64,000 nt of DNA, taken from contig NZ_ATLK01000001.1 of NCBI RefSeq assembly GCF_000737845.1, positions 1,054,001 to 1,118,000 on the forward strand, given 5' to 3'. Under the pieces are notes generated by a model that did no database searches, was not told the DNA's origin, and saw nothing but the letters and a program-made list of their open reading frames with translations. Shown here one piece after another: positions 60,786 to 64,000 of this stretch. The DNA comes from Bifidobacterium bombi DSM 19703 (lineage in GTDB: Bacteria; Actinomycetota; Actinomycetes; Actinomycetales; Bifidobacteriaceae). A program made the translations under genes and the position numbers. Each line of letters opens with the position of its first letter. The stretch's first letter is position 1.

Positions 60786-63700
60786 ATGGTCAGTACACAG
60801 GATTCTCAATCAGCCGACAATTATGTTAAGCAGCAAAGCATTACTTTTCTGAACTACCTTTCTGCAGTGGCACGCGAAACAGGACCGAGACCGATAAGGC
60901 GCTATGAACTGAACGAGAGCTTCATAACCCAGGAAGAAATCGAATCGTCCGACTATGCGAGAATCGGTCCCGACGAAGAACATGATGCCTGGCTTTCCAT
61001 CAGCAGACCACCTCATTTTATTGGAATCACGCTGCCGGAACCACTGAACAAGGTCATAGACCCTGAAAGCATTGCCGATCCGCTTACGCAGCCGGCGCTA
61101 TCTCCTGACATGGTCGACCGTTATGTCGAGCAAGAGATGAACAAGAACGTTGGCTTTTCACAAGGCCGTGATCTTAGTACCGGCTATGAAGAAGCACAAA
61201 ACGCAAAGCAGCGTGCACTTATACGTGAAAAAATCAGCGACGCTTTTTCTGAATGGAAAGACACACAATGGAAGCAGTGGAGCGAGAAAAACCACAGCAT
61301 TGCACGGGCAGCTATTCTATACAACAATTTCTATGGCATCTTCCAGCAATTGCAACAGGAAACCGAAAGCAAGGAGATTATTTGGGGCCAGGCCATAGCC
61401 ACACGAACATCAGACGATCCAGAAACAAGGGTCGAATATCCTCTGCTACTAACAACCATGTCCATCAGGCTGGAGCCCGATGGATCCATTTCGCTTGCAC
61501 CGAGTTCCAGTACACAATTCGATTTCTCACCTCTGGAGGGGGTAGGAATAACCGGTATTGATGGACTCGCCAAACTTCAGAAATATCTATCCGTTGAAGA
61601 GACGACCATAGATATATGGGACAAGGAATCTCTGCATAATTTTGAGCGGCAGATTGTCGCGCAGCTTGGAGGTGACGCTTACATCAGCGATGTTCTGGCT
61701 CCCATTGATACGAATATGACGGCAAATGGCTCGATAGTACTTGCTGATCAGTGGGTTGTCATGCTCTGCAAGAAAAAACAAGAGGAGGAACAGTTCTACA
61801 AGAGGCTATCAGACGAACTTGCAAACAATGATTTCTTTCCCGAAGCTTTGGAATCCATAATTCTAGACAAAGATACACTCTCGCAGACCAACATCTTAAA
61901 CTCCTCAGAAAGCGACGATGACAGCAGTTTGGAATCAGAACGTCTGCTTTTCCCTCTTCCCTCCAATGATGAGCAGGAGCGCATTGCCAGACAGATTGGT
62001 AGAAGCGCAGGCGTGACGGTGCAAGGGCCTCCGGGGACAGGGAAAACCCATACCATCGCCAATCTGGTCTGCCACTTGCTAGCCCAAGGCAAGCGGGTCC
62101 TCGTCACTGCCGAAAAAGCTCAGGCCCTCAACGTACTACAAGACAAGATTCCGGCTCCAATACGCGATCTGACCATGGCTTTCATCGGTTCCACACCTGA
62201 TGCCATGGCAAAGCTCAAAAATTCAGCACAGCGAATGCAGGATGCGGTTGCCAGTGTAAATCCGGTTTCCGAACAGAGCACAGTAAGCCGCTTGCAACAG
62301 CAGCTTGATCAGTTGCAGGAACAGCTTGCTTTGTCCAACCATGAACTCGATGAGGCTTTGGAATCACAAACCAGAGAATTCATACTACCGGAAGGGTCTC
62401 GCCGCGCCACGGATGTGGCACGATGGGTCGCCACGCACCAAGATGAGGACATCATTACCGATGACATCGGTCCGGATGAACCATTCCCCCTGACTCAATC
62501 GGAGTTTCTTGAGTTCATCCACCTTTGTAAAGGCATCGACCCACAAGAAGCAGCAGAGGCGAATTTCGATCCTACACTGGTCACAAATTTGCCCGACGGA
62601 ACGACAGTCAACGGCTTGTTTGCAAAACTCAGAAGCGCTGAACAGTCTTCAGAACAGTTGCAAGATGCCGGTCTCCGTATAAAAGCAATTAATTCCGTCA
62701 GCGATCGAGATATTGAACAGCTTCAAAAGAATATCGACACAGGCATTGAGGCACTTGATTCAGTGGACGATCATCTGCAGCAGGTGTTTGACTTTCAACA
62801 CTTGGACCAAACGATTCTCAACATCCTATATCAAAGAAATGCAGACGTTCTTAACAACGCTCAGCTTGGTCTCGAGTACGATCAGAAGCTATCCGGATAT
62901 AACATACATGTACCACAGGGTAACGCAAGCGATCTGCACGCCTTAGTAGCAGCGTGGAGGCAACGCATAGTCGATGGGCATAAGCTTGGCTTTTTCACTC
63001 CCAAGGACGTTAAAGCATTCGCAGATGCTGTGACAATAAACGAGCAACAGCCATCAACAAGCGAGCAGCTTGATTTCGTTGACCTAGAGATTGATCGACA
63101 AGCTCAATGGGACAAGACAAGTCATACGTTTGAAAAACTGGTAGATGATTTCAATCTCCCTAACGACACATTAAGCGAAGCTGACTCATTCATAGGCATC
63201 TTCACCTGCGCCACAACAATTTACCGGACGTACACTTGGTGTTTTGAACAACGACCTACGATTGAACAGCGAATTAGATATCTCATCGACATGAAGGACC
63301 CCTGTTCCAGCAAAGAGACCTTGCAACAATGCAAGAGTCTACTCAGTCATGTGCCTGAACAACGCAAGGCAAACTTCACACGTCAACAGTTGCAGAGCCT
63401 TGAACAGCTATGCGACAAGACGATATCGCAGAATCCTGAGGCACCGATATGGAAGTCCTTTAAACAAGCGCTGCTATCCCAAGACGCCGCGGCCTGGAAC
63501 AGATTATATGGCAAGCTCAACCATCTTATTAAAGTTCATGATTCCATGAATCGGAGGAATCAACTGGCACAGAAAATCATCCAGGCAGGAGCAACCAGCT
63601 GGGCAGCGGCCATGATTCGGCAACGAGGGGACGAACAAACCTATCTTTCCGCGGATTCCGTGGAAAACTCCTGGGAAATAGCAAAAGCCCGGACCTGGCT

Positions 63701-64000
63701 GAGCACCCTGCATCGAGGGCCATCTGTGGAAACCATATCAAATCAATCTGCTCAGCTCAGCAACCAGATTCGCGAACTGACCGTGGACCTCATTCGACGT
63801 CAAGCCCTGATGTATTTACATAAGACCGCGGGTGACAGTGAACGACGGGCTCTGTCCTCTTGGCTAGACGCAATGCGCCACGTCGGAAAAGGTACGGGTA
63901 AGAACGCGCCACGCTTCCTTGCGCAAGCTCAAGCGGTTCTTCCTAAAGCTATGGGAGCGGTTCCTGCGTGGATCATGCCCATAGACCAAGTGCTGAGAAG
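60786..64000 (+). CDS. Large SF1-type helicase/AAA protein, N-terminal part, cut by window edge
   Basis: An open frame of 1,071 codons that leaves the window without a stop. Residues 1-~390 form an N-terminal region without a recognised domain, containing YPLLLTTMSIRLEPDGSIS and FERQIVAQLGGDAYIS. Walker A is GPPGTGKTHTIANL at ~414-421, with RVLVTAEKAQALNVL (motif Ia) after it. A long, coiled-coil-rich insertion (~480-1040) follows, as in large UPF1-like or DUF4011-type helicases. The last visible segment, VPAWIMPIDQVL, normally precedes the DE-box (motif II), which is outside. GAGG lies ten bases before the ATG. It may be a phage-defence helicase, given the abi remnant next to it; this is inference. 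Confidence 0.8.
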   Translation, partial: MVSTQDSQSADNYVKQQSITFLNYLSAVARETGPRPIRRYELNESFITQEEIESSDYARIGPDEEHDAWLSISRPPHFIGITLPEPLNKVIDPESIADPLTQPALSPDMVDRYVEQEMNKNVGFSQGRDLSTGYEEAQNAKQRALIREKISDAFSEWKDTQWKQWSEKNHSIARAAILYNNFYGIFQQLQQETESKEIIWGQAIATRTSDDPETRVEYPLLLTTMSIRLEPDGSISLAPSSSTQFDFSPLEGVGITGIDGLAKLQKYLSVEETTIDIWDKESLHNFERQIVAQLGGDAYISDVLAPIDTNMTANGSIVLADQWVVMLCKKKQEEEQFYKRLSDELANNDFFPEALESIILDKDTLSQTNILNSSESDDDSSLESERLLFPLPSNDEQERIARQIGRSAGVTVQGPPGTGKTHTIANLVCHLLAQGKRVLVTAEKAQALNVLQDKIPAPIRDLTMAFIGSTPDAMAKLKNSAQRMQDAVASVNPVSEQSTVSRLQQQLDQLQEQLALSNHELDEALESQTREFILPEGSRRATDVARWVATHQDEDIITDDIGPDEPFPLTQSEFLEFIHLCKGIDPQEAAEANFDPTLVTNLPDGTTVNGLFAKLRSAEQSSEQLQDAGLRIKAINSVSDRDIEQLQKNIDTGIEALDSVDDHLQQVFDFQHLDQTILNILYQRNADVLNNAQLGLEYDQKLSGYNIHVPQGNASDLHALVAAWRQRIVDGHKLGFFTPKDVKAFADAVTINEQQPSTSEQLDFVDLEIDRQAQWDKTSHTFEKLVDDFNLPNDTLSEADSFIGIFTCATTIYRTYTWCFEQRPTIEQRIRYLIDMKDPCSSKETLQQCKSLLSHVPEQRKANFTRQQLQSLEQLCDKTISQNPEAPIWKSFKQALLSQDAAAWNRLYGKLNHLIKVHDSMNRRNQLAQKIIQAGATSWAAAMIRQRGDEQTYLSADSVENSWEIAKARTWLSTLHRGPSVETISNQSAQLSNQIRELTVDLIRRQALMYLHKTAGDSERRALSSWLDAMRHVGKGTGKNAPRFLAQAQAVLPKAMGAVPAWIMPIDQVLR

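Overview
The window looks like a chromosomal segment of a Bifidobacterium. The evidence is high-GC DNA, strong GGAGG-type ribosome binding sites mixed with leaderless genes, an actinobacterial NucS, bifidobacterial versions of housekeeping proteins with extra loops, a GH32 plus LacY-family sucrose locus, and the F-ATP synthase operon. The species cannot be fixed from sequence alone. Most genes lie on the minus strand.

Layout. 1-6.4 kb: an ABC exporter cut by the window edge, rplS, and a two-gene ABC importer (ATPase plus double permease). 6.6-20.2 kb: pgi, a mannose-1-phosphate guanylyltransferase, tRNA-Thr, tRNA-Leu, an AEC-family carrier, rdgB, rph, the phosphate transporter (pstB, a fused pstC-pstA, pstS) and mtnN. 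20.3-28.8 kb: two tandem DAHP synthases, aminopeptidase C, a long DivIVA-like coiled-coil protein, a pyroglutamyl-peptidase-like protein, an FAH-family enzyme and an FKBP lipoprotein. 28.9-33.8 kb: a two-component system next to a LanFEG-like ABC transporter, which looks like an antimicrobial-peptide sensing and immunity module. 33.8-43.8 kb: an accessory, partly lower-GC region with an intact ATPase/FtsX pair behind a structured leader, and three wrecked genes (ABC exporter, S9 oligopeptidase, second ATPase). 43.9-59.2 kb: nucS, the sucrose locus (cscA, cscB, lacI-type regulator), atpBEFHAGDC, and metA. 59.2-64 kb: a repeat array, initiator tRNA-Met, then lower-GC DNA holding the ruins of an Abi-family abortive-infection gene and the first 1,071 codons of a large SF1-type helicase that runs off the end.

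How the parts fit. The csc locus takes up sucrose and cleaves it; Pgi links the hexose phosphates, and ATP synthase (probably working as a proton pump in this fermentative lineage) maintains the gradient used by the symporter. pst genes import phosphate. The 28.9-43.3 kb stretch carries several systems typical of resistance to or export of antimicrobial peptides, some intact and some decayed. The right edge looks like a defence-type island placed after tRNA-fMet.

Most notable observations: a PstC-PstA fusion; a promoter-uORF-hairpin leader ahead of the ATPase/FtsX pair; helically phased 11-bp repeats upstream of the LanFEG-like operon; a set of genes whose -10 box sits 6-7 nt before the start codon (leaderless mRNAs); a decayed abi gene recognised from frame-shifted fragments; and repeat clusters between metA and tRNA-fMet. 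All assignments come from reading the sequence and from family knowledge; no database search was run.
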